A stretch of DNA of 64,000 nucleotides, from NCBI RefSeq assembly GCF_900116805.1, contig NZ_FPBV01000001.1:186001-250000 (forward strand). The letters are read 5' to 3'. The notes beneath the pieces are model-generated. The model saw only the letters and a program-made list of their open reading frames with translations. It ran no database searches and had not been told where the DNA came from. The stretch is from Paenalicyclobacillus macrosporangiidus. GTDB taxonomy: Bacteria > Bacillota > Bacilli > Alicyclobacillales > Alicyclobacillaceae. Numbering within the stretch: position 1 is the stretch's first letter; every line of letters starts with the position of its first letter. The translations under genes were made by a program, and so were the position numbers. Below, one piece after another: positions 16,514 through 25,499 of this stretch.

Positions 16514-17080
16514 ATGCAGTGGAAACTGCGGGACATTGTCGTGGCGGCGATTCTGTCGGTGGTGTGCGGCGTGGTGTACATGGGTTGGGACTTTTTTACG
16601 GAGGTCATCACCAAGGGCTGGAGCCCGGCGGCGGCGGGCATCGTCAACGGCGTGTGGTGGATCGCGGCGGGGCTCGTCGCGTACATCGTGCGGCGGCCGG
16701 GCGCGGCGTTTTTCGCGGGCGTGGTCAGTGCGTTCTTTGAGTTCGCCTTCGGCAGCCCGTACGGGACGGGGGCCATCATCTCCGGCCTGGTGCAGGGCAT
16801 CGGCGCGGAGGCGGGCTTCGCGCTCGGCGCCTGGAAGCGGTACGGCGCCGGGATGATGATGCTCTCCGGGGCGCTCGGCGGCGTCGGCAACACGCTGCAG
16901 TGGTACTTCCAATACGGAGGCAACCAGTACGGCACGGGCACCATCCTCGGGTACCTGGTGCTGACGCTCATCAGCGGGGCGGTGTTGGCGGGGCTGTTGC
17001 CGAAGTGGATCGCGGACGCGCTCAACCGGGCGGGCGCCTTGCGAAATTTTGAGATCGGAAGGCAAGCGGGATCGAGATGA
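16514..17080 (+). CDS. ykoE: ECF transporter S component for thiamine or HMP
   Basis: A 188-residue integral membrane protein with about six helices. LRDIVVAAILSVVCGVVYMGWDF at the start, NGVWWIAAGLVAYIVRRPG, and EFAFGSPYGTGAIISGLVQGIGAE match YkoE, the substrate-binding S subunit of the ykoEDC thiamine/hydroxymethylpyrimidine transporter. The ATG at 16514 follows AAGGGGTG; an upstream ATG at 16436 lies inside the terminator. A TPP riboswitch precedes it and its stop overlaps the next gene, which encodes the remaining transporter subunits as one chain. Thiamine versus HMP cannot be settled from sequence. Confidence 0.92.
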   Translation: MQWKLRDIVVAAILSVVCGVVYMGWDFFTEVITKGWSPAAAGIVNGVWWIAAGLVAYIVRRPGAAFFAGVVSAFFEFAFGSPYGTGAIISGLVQGIGAEAGFALGAWKRYGAGMMMLSGALGGVGNTLQWYFQYGGNQYGTGTILGYLVLTLISGAVLAGLLPKWIADALNRAGALRNFEIGRQAGSR

Positions 17081-19749
17081 GCCGAACGGACGTCCTGACA
17101 CGGCCCCAGGCCCGGGACGCGGAACGGCCGCTGGTGGCCCGGACGCCCGAGGAGCGGTCGGACGAGGCACCGGAGAAGCTGCGGGACGAGGCGCCGGTGC
17201 TGGCGGATGGCACGCCGCGGCGTGCGGAACGCCCTTGCCTGCTGCGGCTGCGCGGCGTGGACATCGCGTATGAGGACGGGCGGCCGGCGGTGAGCGGGAT
17301 CGACTTCGAGTTGCATCAGGGGGAGTCGGTGCTGTTCCTCGGGCCGAGCGGGTGCGGCAAGAGCACGGTGGCGATGCTGTGCGCGGGCCTGATTCCGGAG
17401 GCGGTCGAGGCCAAGGTGACGGGCGAGGTGGTGCGCCACCCGTCGCTCGATGCGCCGGGGGCGGTGGGTTACGTCTTTCAGGACCCGGACGCGCAGTTCT
17501 GCATGCTGCGGGTGGACGACGAGATGGCGTTCGGGCTGGAGAACCAGGGCTTGGCCAGGGCGGAGATGGCGGAGCGGATTCGCGGAAGTCTGGCGCAGGT
17601 GGGACTGGCCGGGCAGGAGCGGGCCAATCACGCGGTCTTCTCCGGCGGCATGAAACAGAAATTGGCCATCGCCTGCGCGCTGGCGATGCACCCGAGGTTG
17701 CTGATCCTCGACGAGCCGACGGCCAACCTCGATCCGCTGGCCACCCGCCAGGTGTTCACGGAGATTGCGCGGCTGGCACGGGCCGGGCAGACGCTGCTCG
17801 TGATTGAGCACAAGTTCGATGCCCTGTTGCCCTGGATGGACCGGGTGGTGCTGTTCGACGCGGCGGGCCGCGTGCACCGGGCGGGCCCGACCGCCGAGGT
17901 GATCCGGGAAGAATGGGACTGGCTGGTCGCCGAAGGCGTCGTGGCGCCGTGGAAGGCGCGCCCAGTGTGGCTGGATGGATCGCCGGAAGGCGGGCCGGAC
18001 GCTCCTTCGGGGGATGCGGCGGACACCGGGGCCTGGCGGGTGGCGGAACCTGCGGCGGCTCCAGGGGCGGCGCGATCGGCGAAATCGGCGGCATCGGCGG
18101 GATCGAATGTGGCCGAACCGGCCTTCTCCATCCGCAACGGCCGCTTGGCCTACGACGGGCGTCTTGTGTGGCAGGACGTGTCGTTCGACGTGCCCCGGGG
18201 TGCATTCGTGGCCATCGTCGGGCCAAACGGTGCGGGCAAGTCGTCCCTGCTGCAGGGGATGGCGGGGCTGCAGCGGCTCAGCGGCGGCGAGGTCCGGTTG
18301 TTTGAGAGAGAGATCCGAGCATGGCGGCCGGCGGATCGCGTGCGGGCGGTGTCCTATTGCTTCCAGAATCCGGAGTACCAATTCATCTACGAGCGGGTGG
18401 CGGATGAATTGGCGAACCGGCCGGTGGGGAATGAGGTGCCGCCGGAGACGATGCGGCTGCTCGAGGCATTCGGGTTGGCGGGCTGCGCGAAACAGAGCCC
18501 GTTCGGGTTGAGCCAGGGCCAGAAGCGGCGATTGAGCGTGGCGTCGATGTTGCGGGAGCCGCACGACGTGTACCTGCTCGACGAGCCGACGTTCGGGCAG
18601 GACGCGCGCACGCAGCAGGCCATCCTGGACCGGTTGGCGGCGCTCCACCAGGAGGGGCGGACGGTGGTCATCACCACGCACGACCTGGACCTGGTGCGCC
18701 GGTACGCCACCCATGTGGCGGTGGTGGCGGACGGGGGCCTGTTGTACTGGGGATCGCCCGCAGGGCTATGGCAGCGTCCAGACGTGATGGCGAAGGCCCA
18801 TTTGGTAGACGATGTGCGGCCGCTGGAGGAAGGTGATGCGGCGGCGCCAGAGCCCCAGGGAGGCGCAGGACCTGCGATGGCGCCGGAGCCGCAGGGGGGC
18901 GCTGGGCCTGCGGCGGCGCGACCGGCGCGGGACGTAGGCGCAGGACCTGCGGCCGTATCCGGAGCCGAATCCTGGCCGGCGTCCCTCGCGGCCGAACCGC
19001 TGCGCAAGGGGCTGGTGTACCGGCTCAACCCGCCGTGGCATCTGGTGACGTGCGTGATCGCCATCGCGATCGGCATCTTCGCCCACACCCTGCCCGAGGC
19101 GGTGGCGATGTTCCTGTGGCCGCTGGTGCTTCTGTTCGGCGCGGCCCGTCTGTCGCCGCGTCGGGTGGTCGTGCGGCTGTCGCCGTTTCTCATCTTCTAC
19201 GTGCTGTACGTGTGGACGCTGACGGCGTACGCCCGCGTGGAGCCGGGGACGAGGACCCTGGACTTCCTGTGGATGCACCTGAGTTATCCGGGGTTCATCG
19301 CGGGGTTGGTGCTCGCGTTTCGCATGCTCGGCGCGGTGTGCTTCGGGGTGCTGTTCGTGACGGCGACGGACGTGACCGATCTGGTCGTCGGCCTGTGCCA
19401 GACCTTCCGCGTTCCGCCCAAGTTTGCGTACGGCACGCTGGCTGGAATTCGCTTCATGCCGCTGTTTCAGTCGGAGTGGACGAAACTCAGGCAGGCCCGG
19501 CAACTGCGCGGCAAGGATGCCCGCTGGCGGGCGCTGCGGCCGGTGACGTATGCGCTGCCCCTGTTGGCGCAGGCGATCCGGATGAGTGAGCGGGTCGCGA
19601 TCGCGATGGAGGCGCGGGGATTTCGCGGCGCGCCGGCGGATCGACCCGATGGCCGCGCCTACTATCGCGTGGTGCCGGTGCGCCGCTTGGACTTCGCGTA
19701 CTTGGCCGTGGTTTGTGGGATTTCGATCACGCTCTTGTGGTGCTTTTGA
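17077..19749 (+). CDS. ECF transporter EcfA-EcfA'-EcfT fusion protein
   Basis: A single 890-residue frame carries all energy-coupling parts. ATPase 1 (about 55-300) has LFLGPSGCGKST, the FSGGMKQKLAIACAL signature and LLILDEPTANLDP. ATPase 2 (about 345-590) has AIVGPNGAGKSS, GLSQGQKRRLSVASM and VYLLDEPTFGQD. From about 645 on, a membrane EcfT domain follows with several helices and the coupling stretch LRQARQLRGKDARW plus AIAMEARGFRG. In Bacillus these are separate YkoD (two ATPases) and YkoC proteins. The joints are Pro/Ala/Gly-rich linkers, one with EPQGGAGP repeats. No frame break is seen. It overlaps ykoE by 4 nt. Confidence 0.93.
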   Translation: MSRTDVLTRPQARDAERPLVARTPEERSDEAPEKLRDEAPVLADGTPRRAERPCLLRLRGVDIAYEDGRPAVSGIDFELHQGESVLFLGPSGCGKSTVAMLCAGLIPEAVEAKVTGEVVRHPSLDAPGAVGYVFQDPDAQFCMLRVDDEMAFGLENQGLARAEMAERIRGSLAQVGLAGQERANHAVFSGGMKQKLAIACALAMHPRLLILDEPTANLDPLATRQVFTEIARLARAGQTLLVIEHKFDALLPWMDRVVLFDAAGRVHRAGPTAEVIREEWDWLVAEGVVAPWKARPVWLDGSPEGGPDAPSGDAADTGAWRVAEPAAAPGAARSAKSAASAGSNVAEPAFSIRNGRLAYDGRLVWQDVSFDVPRGAFVAIVGPNGAGKSSLLQGMAGLQRLSGGEVRLFEREIRAWRPADRVRAVSYCFQNPEYQFIYERVADELANRPVGNEVPPETMRLLEAFGLAGCAKQSPFGLSQGQKRRLSVASMLREPHDVYLLDEPTFGQDARTQQAILDRLAALHQEGRTVVITTHDLDLVRRYATHVAVVADGGLLYWGSPAGLWQRPDVMAKAHLVDDVRPLEEGDAAAPEPQGGAGPAMAPEPQGGAGPAAARPARDVGAGPAAVSGAESWPASLAAEPLRKGLVYRLNPPWHLVTCVIAIAIGIFAHTLPEAVAMFLWPLVLLFGAARLSPRRVVVRLSPFLIFYVLYVWTLTAYARVEPGTRTLDFLWMHLSYPGFIAGLVLAFRMLGAVCFGVLFVTATDVTDLVVGLCQTFRVPPKFAYGTLAGIRFMPLFQSEWTKLRQARQLRGKDARWRALRPVTYALPLLAQAIRMSERVAIAMEARGFRGAPADRPDGRAYYRVVPVRRLDFAYLAVVCGISITLLWCF

Positions 19750-19864
19750 GGCGGCCGTTGCGGTCCGGGAAGGGGTTGCCCGGGAAGGGGATGGTCCAGG
19801 CCGAGGCGGTGGAGGTCGCTGGCCCGGATGGCCGGTGAAGGAGCGGCGCCGGGCCGGCTTGCGT

Positions 19865-20185
19865 TCACTCGAAATCGTCAGGGTTGTCGACGGTGGTCCA
19901 TGCGTCGCTGCCGCGCGCGCCCTGGGCCTGCCGGGCGGTGGATGGGCTGGCGGCGGGTGCGGCCGCAGGCGCGGCGGTGGCGGCGGTGGCGTCTTGCTGG
20001 GCGGCCTCAGGGATCGTGTCGCCCAGTTGCCCCTCGTAGGCGAAGTCGTCGGGGCTGTCCACGTCGACCAGCGACGTCACCTCTGTATCCCGTTGCCGCA
20101 ACGGTTCCGTGGGGTGGGGGTGTCCGTTCACTGCATGGGTATCGGCCCTCGCGTGTTGGTCGGGGCCCGATATGCGTTCGTCCAA
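19865..20185 (-). CDS. Small acidic hypothetical protein with two D-x-PDDF motifs
   Basis: Not recognised. The TTG at 20185 follows a very strong AAGGAGGAGA site at 8 nt spacing, giving 106 residues that start LDERISGPDQ. The chain is hydrophilic, with an Ala/Pro-rich middle, and carries DVDSPDDFAYEGQLGDTIPEA and a C-terminal TTVDNPDDFE, i.e. two copies of a D[SN]PDDF motif. No membrane segment or cysteine is present. The frame extends to a GTG at 20251, but that has a weaker site. It stands alone between the ECF operon and a permease gene. A spore or envelope role would be guesswork. Confidence 0.6.
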   Translation of the reverse strand: MDERISGPDQHARADTHAVNGHPHPTEPLRQRDTEVTSLVDVDSPDDFAYEGQLGDTIPEAAQQDATAATAAPAAAPAASPSTARQAQGARGSDAWTTVDNPDDFE

Positions 20186-20470
20186 AGTGATCTCCTCCTT
20201 TTTCGTTCCTGGCGCAAGGTACGCGATGAACGGCTTGCGATCCGCCGGCACGAGTCACCACTTGGTTCATCAGATGGTACGAAACGGTGGCGGCTCTGAA
20301 ACGGCTTCGCTTGGGGCTCGGCGGACAGGTGGTTCATGGCTAATTTGTCCAACGTGGTGCCGGCCTAGACACGGGGGACGCGGGTTTGGGGCGCGATGAT
20401 GCCGCGGTCGTCACCATGTACTCCCTTCATGACCACTTTTAAGTCGCGGCGCTGGTGTGCAGGGAGTGGG

Positions 20471-20499
20471 TGGCGGAACGGAGTTCCGCGATGCGGAAC
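20471..20499. repeat. 29-bp dyad element, copy 1
   Basis: Starts TGGCGGAACGGAGTTCC and ends GATGCGGAAC. GGAAC/GTTCC form an inverted repeat around GGA. Two further copies occur in this window (38483-38511 inverted, 41746-41774). The surrounding 20186-20745 stretch has no other supported gene; it is GC-rich and ends in the permease ribosome site. Confidence 0.6.
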
Positions 20500-20745
20500 T
20501 GCGAAATGTGAGGCAGCATGCCCATCGCCACATGCACAGGTGGAACCCAGGGCGAGTGGAGCCGGTCAGGGGTGTCCAGTCAGAGGCATCCACAGCCCCA
20601 CGCGTCGACGCCCCCGCATACCGGGCCCGCGCCTCACCCGTCCACCCTCTCCATCCCTGCCCCCTACGCGCGCCCGCGTCACCCATCCGAGCCCTCCTCC
20701 ATAAGATGCGGCACCGACATCAGCCCACTGGGAGGAGGCCACCCC

Positions 20746-22104
20746 ATGACCCTGACCGTGTCCCACTGGATCTACCTCGCCGTCGTCGTGCTCGTTATCA
20801 TCGGCATGGCGATGCGGCGAGGTGTCATCCCGCTGTGCGTGATCGGCACGTTCGTGCTCGGTTGGGTGTATTCGGGCCACTTCGTGATCGGCGTGCAGAC
20901 CCTGTTCAACGCCAGTCTGACCAGTGCGAACGTGCTGCTGGAGATCATCCTCATCATCGCCATCATGATTGCGCTGCTGCGTCTGCTCGAGCACATCGGG
21001 GCGGATCAACTGCTGCTCAGGCCCGTGCGCAACCTGTTCCGCGGACCGGGCATGGCCTTCTGGGGCACTGGGGTGATCAAAGGGGTCGTCTCCGCGTTCG
21101 TCTGGCCGACGCCCGCAAGCATGATGATTGGGCCACTGATGATCCCCATCGCGCTTCGCGCCGGCCTGCCCATCCTCGGCGTGGCGATGGCCATGAACCT
21201 GTTCGGCCACGGCATCGCCCTGTCCGGAGACTTCGTGATTCAAGGCGCGCCGAAGCTCACCAGCGCTGCCGCGGGGGTGACCGTGATGGACATCATCCGC
21301 GCCAGCGTGCCGTTGGTGATCGCCACCGGATTGGTCAGCACCGTGATCGCTTACGTGCTGCTGCGCCGCGATATGCGCCGCGGCCGCCTCACCGCGGAGG
21401 CCGTGCCCGAGGTGCCGGCCGAGCGCACGTACAGTTTTGCCGCACGCTTCGCCGCCATCGTGGTACCGCTCGCGTTTCTCGCCACCATTGCCGCCACCAT
21501 CGTCCTCGGGCTGCGCGGCGGTGATGCCACCGCGCTCATCGGCGGGGTGAGCCTGTTGTTGTTCCTGTTGATCGCGTTCCTCGAACACGGCTTGAAGGCC
21601 TACCAGGCCGTCATGGAATCCCTGCAGTCCGGCTTCACCTTTTCCATCCGCATCTTTGCCCCCGTCATTCCGATTGCAGGTTTTTTCTTCATGGGATCGC
21701 CCGACATCGCGCCGCAGATCCTCGGCAAGGGGGCGCCGGGGTACCTGTTCGATCTCGGTCGCGCCCTCGCCGCCCACGTCCCGCTCTCCGCGGTGCCGGT
21801 GGCTATCATCGTGGTGTTGGTCGGCGTGATCGCAGGACTGGACGGCTCGGGGTTCTCGGGCTTGGTATTGGTCGGCACCTTGGCGCAGGCGCTCGGCACG
21901 CCGATTGGCGTCCATGTCGCCGTGCTGGCGGCGCTGGGACAGATGGGCTCTGTGTGGAGCGGCGGCGGCACGCTCGTGCCGTGGGGCGTGCTGGACATCG
22001 CCGGCGTGACCGGGTGCAGTCCGGAGGACTTGACGAGGCGAAACTTCCTGGCGGTCATCTGCGGCCTCATCGCCGCGACGGCGGTCGCCATCGCGATGAT
22101 GTGA
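20746..22104 (+). CDS. GntP-like / ion-transporter superfamily permease
   Basis: A 452-residue membrane protein with about 12 hydrophobic helices. WPTPASMMIGPLMIPIALRAG, followed by ILGVAMAMNLFGHGIALSGDFVIQ, and near the end GLDGSGFSGLVLVGTLAQALG resemble the two-fold repeated hairpin regions of GntP/CitM-type (ion transporter superfamily) carboxylate permeases. The substrate is likely an organic acid, but this is inference. The ATG at 20746 lies 8 nt after GGGAGGAGG; an open frame upstream is Pro/His/Ser-rich and looks non-coding. Neighbours give no metabolic hint. It seems to be transcribed alone. Confidence 0.75.
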   Translation: MTLTVSHWIYLAVVVLVIIGMAMRRGVIPLCVIGTFVLGWVYSGHFVIGVQTLFNASLTSANVLLEIILIIAIMIALLRLLEHIGADQLLLRPVRNLFRGPGMAFWGTGVIKGVVSAFVWPTPASMMIGPLMIPIALRAGLPILGVAMAMNLFGHGIALSGDFVIQGAPKLTSAAAGVTVMDIIRASVPLVIATGLVSTVIAYVLLRRDMRRGRLTAEAVPEVPAERTYSFAARFAAIVVPLAFLATIAATIVLGLRGGDATALIGGVSLLLFLLIAFLEHGLKAYQAVMESLQSGFTFSIRIFAPVIPIAGFFFMGSPDIAPQILGKGAPGYLFDLGRALAAHVPLSAVPVAIIVVLVGVIAGLDGSGFSGLVLVGTLAQALGTPIGVHVAVLAALGQMGSVWSGGGTLVPWGVLDIAGVTGCSPEDLTRRNFLAVICGLIAATAVAIAMM

Positions 22105-22202
22105 TGGCGGCACCAGGAGCGTCGACCGACGGCCCGCGCATCCCCAGGCGGCCCCCGCGCATCCCGCGCTTGCGCGTGTGCACGGGCCTGCGGTCGTGTA
22201 GA

Positions 22203-23360
22203 ATGGAACGTATGAATCGGCAGATATGGTGGACAAGCGCATTGTTCTGCAATGAATTCATCCGGGCCGCCCTGTACTACGTGTGGGTGCCCGTCGTCCT
22301 GCCGCACCGGGTGCACATGCCCATCTGGTGGGTGGGCCTTTGCACGAGCGGCCAGTTCGCCGCCGACGCCGCGACCAAGCTGGCGTACGGGGTGGCCGCC
22401 GCCCGGGGCTACGCCCGTTGGACGGTGCGCGGCGGAATCCTGCTGGCCATCGCCGCGGTGGCCGTGCTCCTGGCAACCCACAGCAGTTGGGCCGCGCTGG
22501 CGTGTTCCATCCTGTACGGGTGCGGGGCGGCGTCCGTGTGGCCCGCGGCGCTCACCCATTTCGGCCAACGGATTGGGGGCGCGAAGGCGGAATCCCTGGC
22601 GCAGGCGTTCATCCCGTGGATGTCGGGGACGGGCATCGGCATGTTTGCGCCGAATTTGCTGCTGCACATCCGGTACGGAACGCTGACCGTGCTCGGCCTG
22701 ATGGCCTCCATCCTCGTCGTGAGTGCATGGGCCATCCGGCCGGAGAACCGCAGCGGGACGCCGTCCCTGCGGCGCGAGGTCCTGCTCGCCCGGGTGCTCG
22801 GGCGAAAGCTGCGGCCGTTCCTGCTGCCGATGGTGCTGCAGACCCTGGTCATCGGCACCATCACTCCGTTTCTCGCGCTGTTCGGCGTGCGATCCCTCCA
22901 CTTGCACACCTGGGCGTACGCCCTCTTTCTCATCGCCACCGGGGCCATCACCGTGGCGCTGCTGATCCCGCTCGGGCGGGTATCCGACCGGATGGGGAAG
23001 CTGCCGGTGTTGTCGATCGCGTTCTTGGCCTCGGCGGCCGGTGTCGCCGTGTTGTCCATGTGCCGATCGTGGGAGCGGGCACTGGTGCCGGCGGCGGTAT
23101 TCGCCGCCGGATTCGGGGCTGTGTTTCCCACCTGGAACGCCCTCTTCATGGACGCCGTGCCGCACTGGCTGCACACGCGCGCCGTGGGGCTGTTCACCGC
23201 CGTGGAGGACTCGGGCACCGCGCTCGGGCCGTTTATCGGGGGGCTCGCGTGGCAGGGGCTGGGGGCGTCCGGGCCTTTCCTTGTCGCCGCCGCGGTGATG
23301 ATGTTGTTGTCGGTGTACTTTTTCGCCTGGTGGCGCCACGACGTTCGCCGGCGAAGGTGA
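22203..23360 (+). CDS. Major facilitator superfamily transporter
   Basis: A 385-residue protein with about 12 membrane helices. The MFS loop motif between helices 8 and 9 is seen as PLGRVSDRMGKLPVLSIAF, and helix-loop segments such as ACSILYGCGAASVWPAALTHFG fit. The N-terminal MNRQIWWTSALFCNEFIRAALYYVW lacks a classical sugar or drug signature, so the substrate is unknown. Two ATGs, 22203 and 22212, are possible; neither has a strong ribosome site. A TAGAAT string just upstream may be a -10 box. It lies 98 nt after the permease gene. Confidence 0.8.
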   Translation: MERMNRQIWWTSALFCNEFIRAALYYVWVPVVLPHRVHMPIWWVGLCTSGQFAADAATKLAYGVAAARGYARWTVRGGILLAIAAVAVLLATHSSWAALACSILYGCGAASVWPAALTHFGQRIGGAKAESLAQAFIPWMSGTGIGMFAPNLLLHIRYGTLTVLGLMASILVVSAWAIRPENRSGTPSLRREVLLARVLGRKLRPFLLPMVLQTLVIGTITPFLALFGVRSLHLHTWAYALFLIATGAITVALLIPLGRVSDRMGKLPVLSIAFLASAAGVAVLSMCRSWERALVPAAVFAAGFGAVFPTWNALFMDAVPHWLHTRAVGLFTAVEDSGTALGPFIGGLAWQGLGASGPFLVAAAVMMLLSVYFFAWWRHDVRRRR

Positions 23361-23449
23361 GCGTGGCGCAGGGTGCCGGGGAGTTTTTCGCTGTCGCCGC
23401 ATGACGTGCTATGATACAACGAGGAAAAGCGTGCCAAGGAGTGGTCCAC

Positions 23450-25435
23450 GTGCCTTTCAACGAGATCGATCAACGCGCCGTCAACGCCATCCGCGCCCTG
23501 TCCATCGACGCCATTGAGGCGGCCAACTCGGGCCATCCGGGATTGCCGATGGGGGCGGCGCCGATGGCATACGTGCTGTGGTCGCGGTTTTTGCGGTTCA
23601 ACCCGAAGAACCCGAAGTGGATCAACCGGGATCGCTTCGTGCTGTCGGCGGGCCACGGATCGATGCTGTTGTACAGCCTGCTGCACCTGACCGGGTACGA
23701 CGTCTCGCTGGAGGACATCCGGAATTTCCGGCAGTGGGGATCGAAGACGCCGGGCCATCCGGAGTACGGCCACACCCCGGGGGTGGACGCGACGACGGGG
23801 CCGCTGGGCCAGGGCATCGCGATGGCGGTCGGCATGGCGATGGCAGAGCGGTTTTTGGCGGCCACCTTCAACCGGCCCGGCCATACCCTGATGGACCACT
23901 ACACATACGTGCTGTGCGGGGACGGCGATTTGATGGAAGGAATTTCCTATGAAGCGGCCTCCCTCGCCGGACACCTCGGCTTGAACAAATTGATTGTCCT
24001 GTACGACTCCAACGACATCTCGCTCGACGGCCCGACGTCGTGGTCGTTCACGGAGGACGTGGGGAATCGGTTCCGGGCGCTCGGCTGGAACGTGCTGCGG
24101 GTGGACGACGGCAACGATCTCGCGGCCATCGAGCAAGCCATTTCGGAGGCGCGCCAGTCGGCCGACAAACCCACCTTGATTGAGGTGAAGACCATCATCG
24201 GTTTCGGCGCGCCGACGAAACAGGGGACCAGCGCGGCCCACGGGACGCCGCTCGGCCCGGAGGAAGCGGCCCAGGCGAAGGCGGCCTACGGTTGGACGTT
24301 CGATCCGTTCGTCGTCCCGGACGACATTCGCGCCCACTTTGCGGCCATCGGGGCGCGCGGGGCGGAGCTGGAGGCCGCCTGGGACCAGGCGGTGGAGGCG
24401 TACGGGAAGGCGTACCCGGAGGAGGCGCAGAAGTTCGTCGACGCGCTGCATGATCGCGTGCGGATCGACTGGGACGCCGTCCTGCCCGCTTTCGAAGGCG
24501 CGGTGGCGACGCGCGACGCGTTCGGTAAGGTGGTGAACGCCATCGCGCCGCACGTGCCCACGCTGATTGGCGGTTCGGCGGACCTGTCGGGATCCAACAA
24601 GACCATTCTGAAGGACGAGCCGCACTTCGCGCGCGCGTCCTACCACGGGCGCAATTTCTTCTACGGGGTGCGGGAGCACGCGATGGGCGCGGTGCTCAAC
24701 GGCATGTCGCTGCACGGCGGGGTGATGCCGTACGCCGGGACGTTCCTCGTCTTCTCCGACTACCTGCGCCCGGCGCTGCGCCTGGCGGCGCTGATGAAAC
24801 AGCCGGTGATCCACATCTTCACCCACGACAGCGTGGCGGTGGGCGAGGACGGGCCGACCCACGAACCGATTGAACAGTTGGCGTCGCTGCGGGCCATTCC
24901 GGGCTTCAAGGTGTTCCGGCCGGCCGACGCGACGGAGACGGGGCTCGCGTTCCGCTACGCGCTCGAGCACCGGGACGGGCCGGTGGCCATCGTCCTGACG
25001 CGCCAGAAGGTGCCGGTGCTGGCGGAGGTCAAGGAGCGCGCGGCGCTGTTTCCCCGCGGCGGTTACGTCCTGTTCCAGGAAGGAGAGGGCAATCACCTGA
25101 TCCTGATGGCCAGTGGCTCGGAGGTCCAACTGGCCCTCGGCGCCGCCCGGCGCCTGGCGGCCGAGGGCGTCGCGGTGCGGGTGGTCAACATGACCTGCAT
25201 GGAGCTGTTCGACGCCCAGGACGAGGCGTACAAAGAGAGCGTCCTGCCGAGCGCGGTCACCCGCCGTCTGGCCATCGAGATGGCGCACCCGATGCCGTGG
25301 TACAAGTACGTCGGCCGGGAGGGGCGGATCCTCGGGATTGATCACTTCGGCGCCTCGGGACCGGGCGATGTGGTGGTGGAGAAGTTCGGCTTCACGCTGG
25401 ACAACGTGCTTGCGGTGGCCTGGGCGATGGTGTGA
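23450..25435 (+). CDS. tkt: Transketolase
   Basis: Transketolase moves two-carbon units between sugar phosphates with thiamine diphosphate. The 661-residue length is normal. Visible: [56 protein letters not shown], the ThDP motif [33 protein letters not shown], and the catalytic-region stretches [17 protein letters not shown] and TRQKVPVL. The GTG at 23450 follows AAGGAGTG; an ATG at 23411 lies over the likely promoter (TATGAT at 23410-23415) and is rejected. The gene is monocistronic, facing the PBP2 gene end to end. Its cofactor links it loosely to the thiamine genes of the window. Confidence 0.96.
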   Translation: MPFNEIDQRAVNAIRALSIDAIEAANSGHPGLPMGAAPMAYVLWSRFLRFNPKNPKWINRDRFVLSAGHGSMLLYSLLHLTGYDVSLEDIRNFRQWGSKTPGHPEYGHTPGVDATTGPLGQGIAMAVGMAMAERFLAATFNRPGHTLMDHYTYVLCGDGDLMEGISYEAASLAGHLGLNKLIVLYDSNDISLDGPTSWSFTEDVGNRFRALGWNVLRVDDGNDLAAIEQAISEARQSADKPTLIEVKTIIGFGAPTKQGTSAAHGTPLGPEEAAQAKAAYGWTFDPFVVPDDIRAHFAAIGARGAELEAAWDQAVEAYGKAYPEEAQKFVDALHDRVRIDWDAVLPAFEGAVATRDAFGKVVNAIAPHVPTLIGGSADLSGSNKTILKDEPHFARASYHGRNFFYGVREHAMGAVLNGMSLHGGVMPYAGTFLVFSDYLRPALRLAALMKQPVIHIFTHDSVAVGEDGPTHEPIEQLASLRAIPGFKVFRPADATETGLAFRYALEHRDGPVAIVLTRQKVPVLAEVKERAALFPRGGYVLFQEGEGNHLILMASGSEVQLALGAARRLAAEGVAVRVVNMTCMELFDAQDEAYKESVLPSAVTRRLAIEMAHPMPWYKYVGREGRILGIDHFGASGPGDVVVEKFGFTLDNVLAVAWAMV

Positions 25436-25499
25436 TCGCCCGGGTTGGAACCACCCGTATTCTGAAAGGTGCCTCCACATCCGATGGTGAACGGCGTCC

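Noticed and set aside
20518-20745. In-frame N-terminal extension of the permease
   Set aside because: Pro/His/Ser-rich, unlike a membrane protein start, and a GGGAGGAGG site precedes the ATG at 20746.
23411-23449. ATG at 23411 as the transketolase start
   Set aside because: It overlaps the TATGAT box; the GTG at 23450 follows AAGGAGTG and matches family N-termini.
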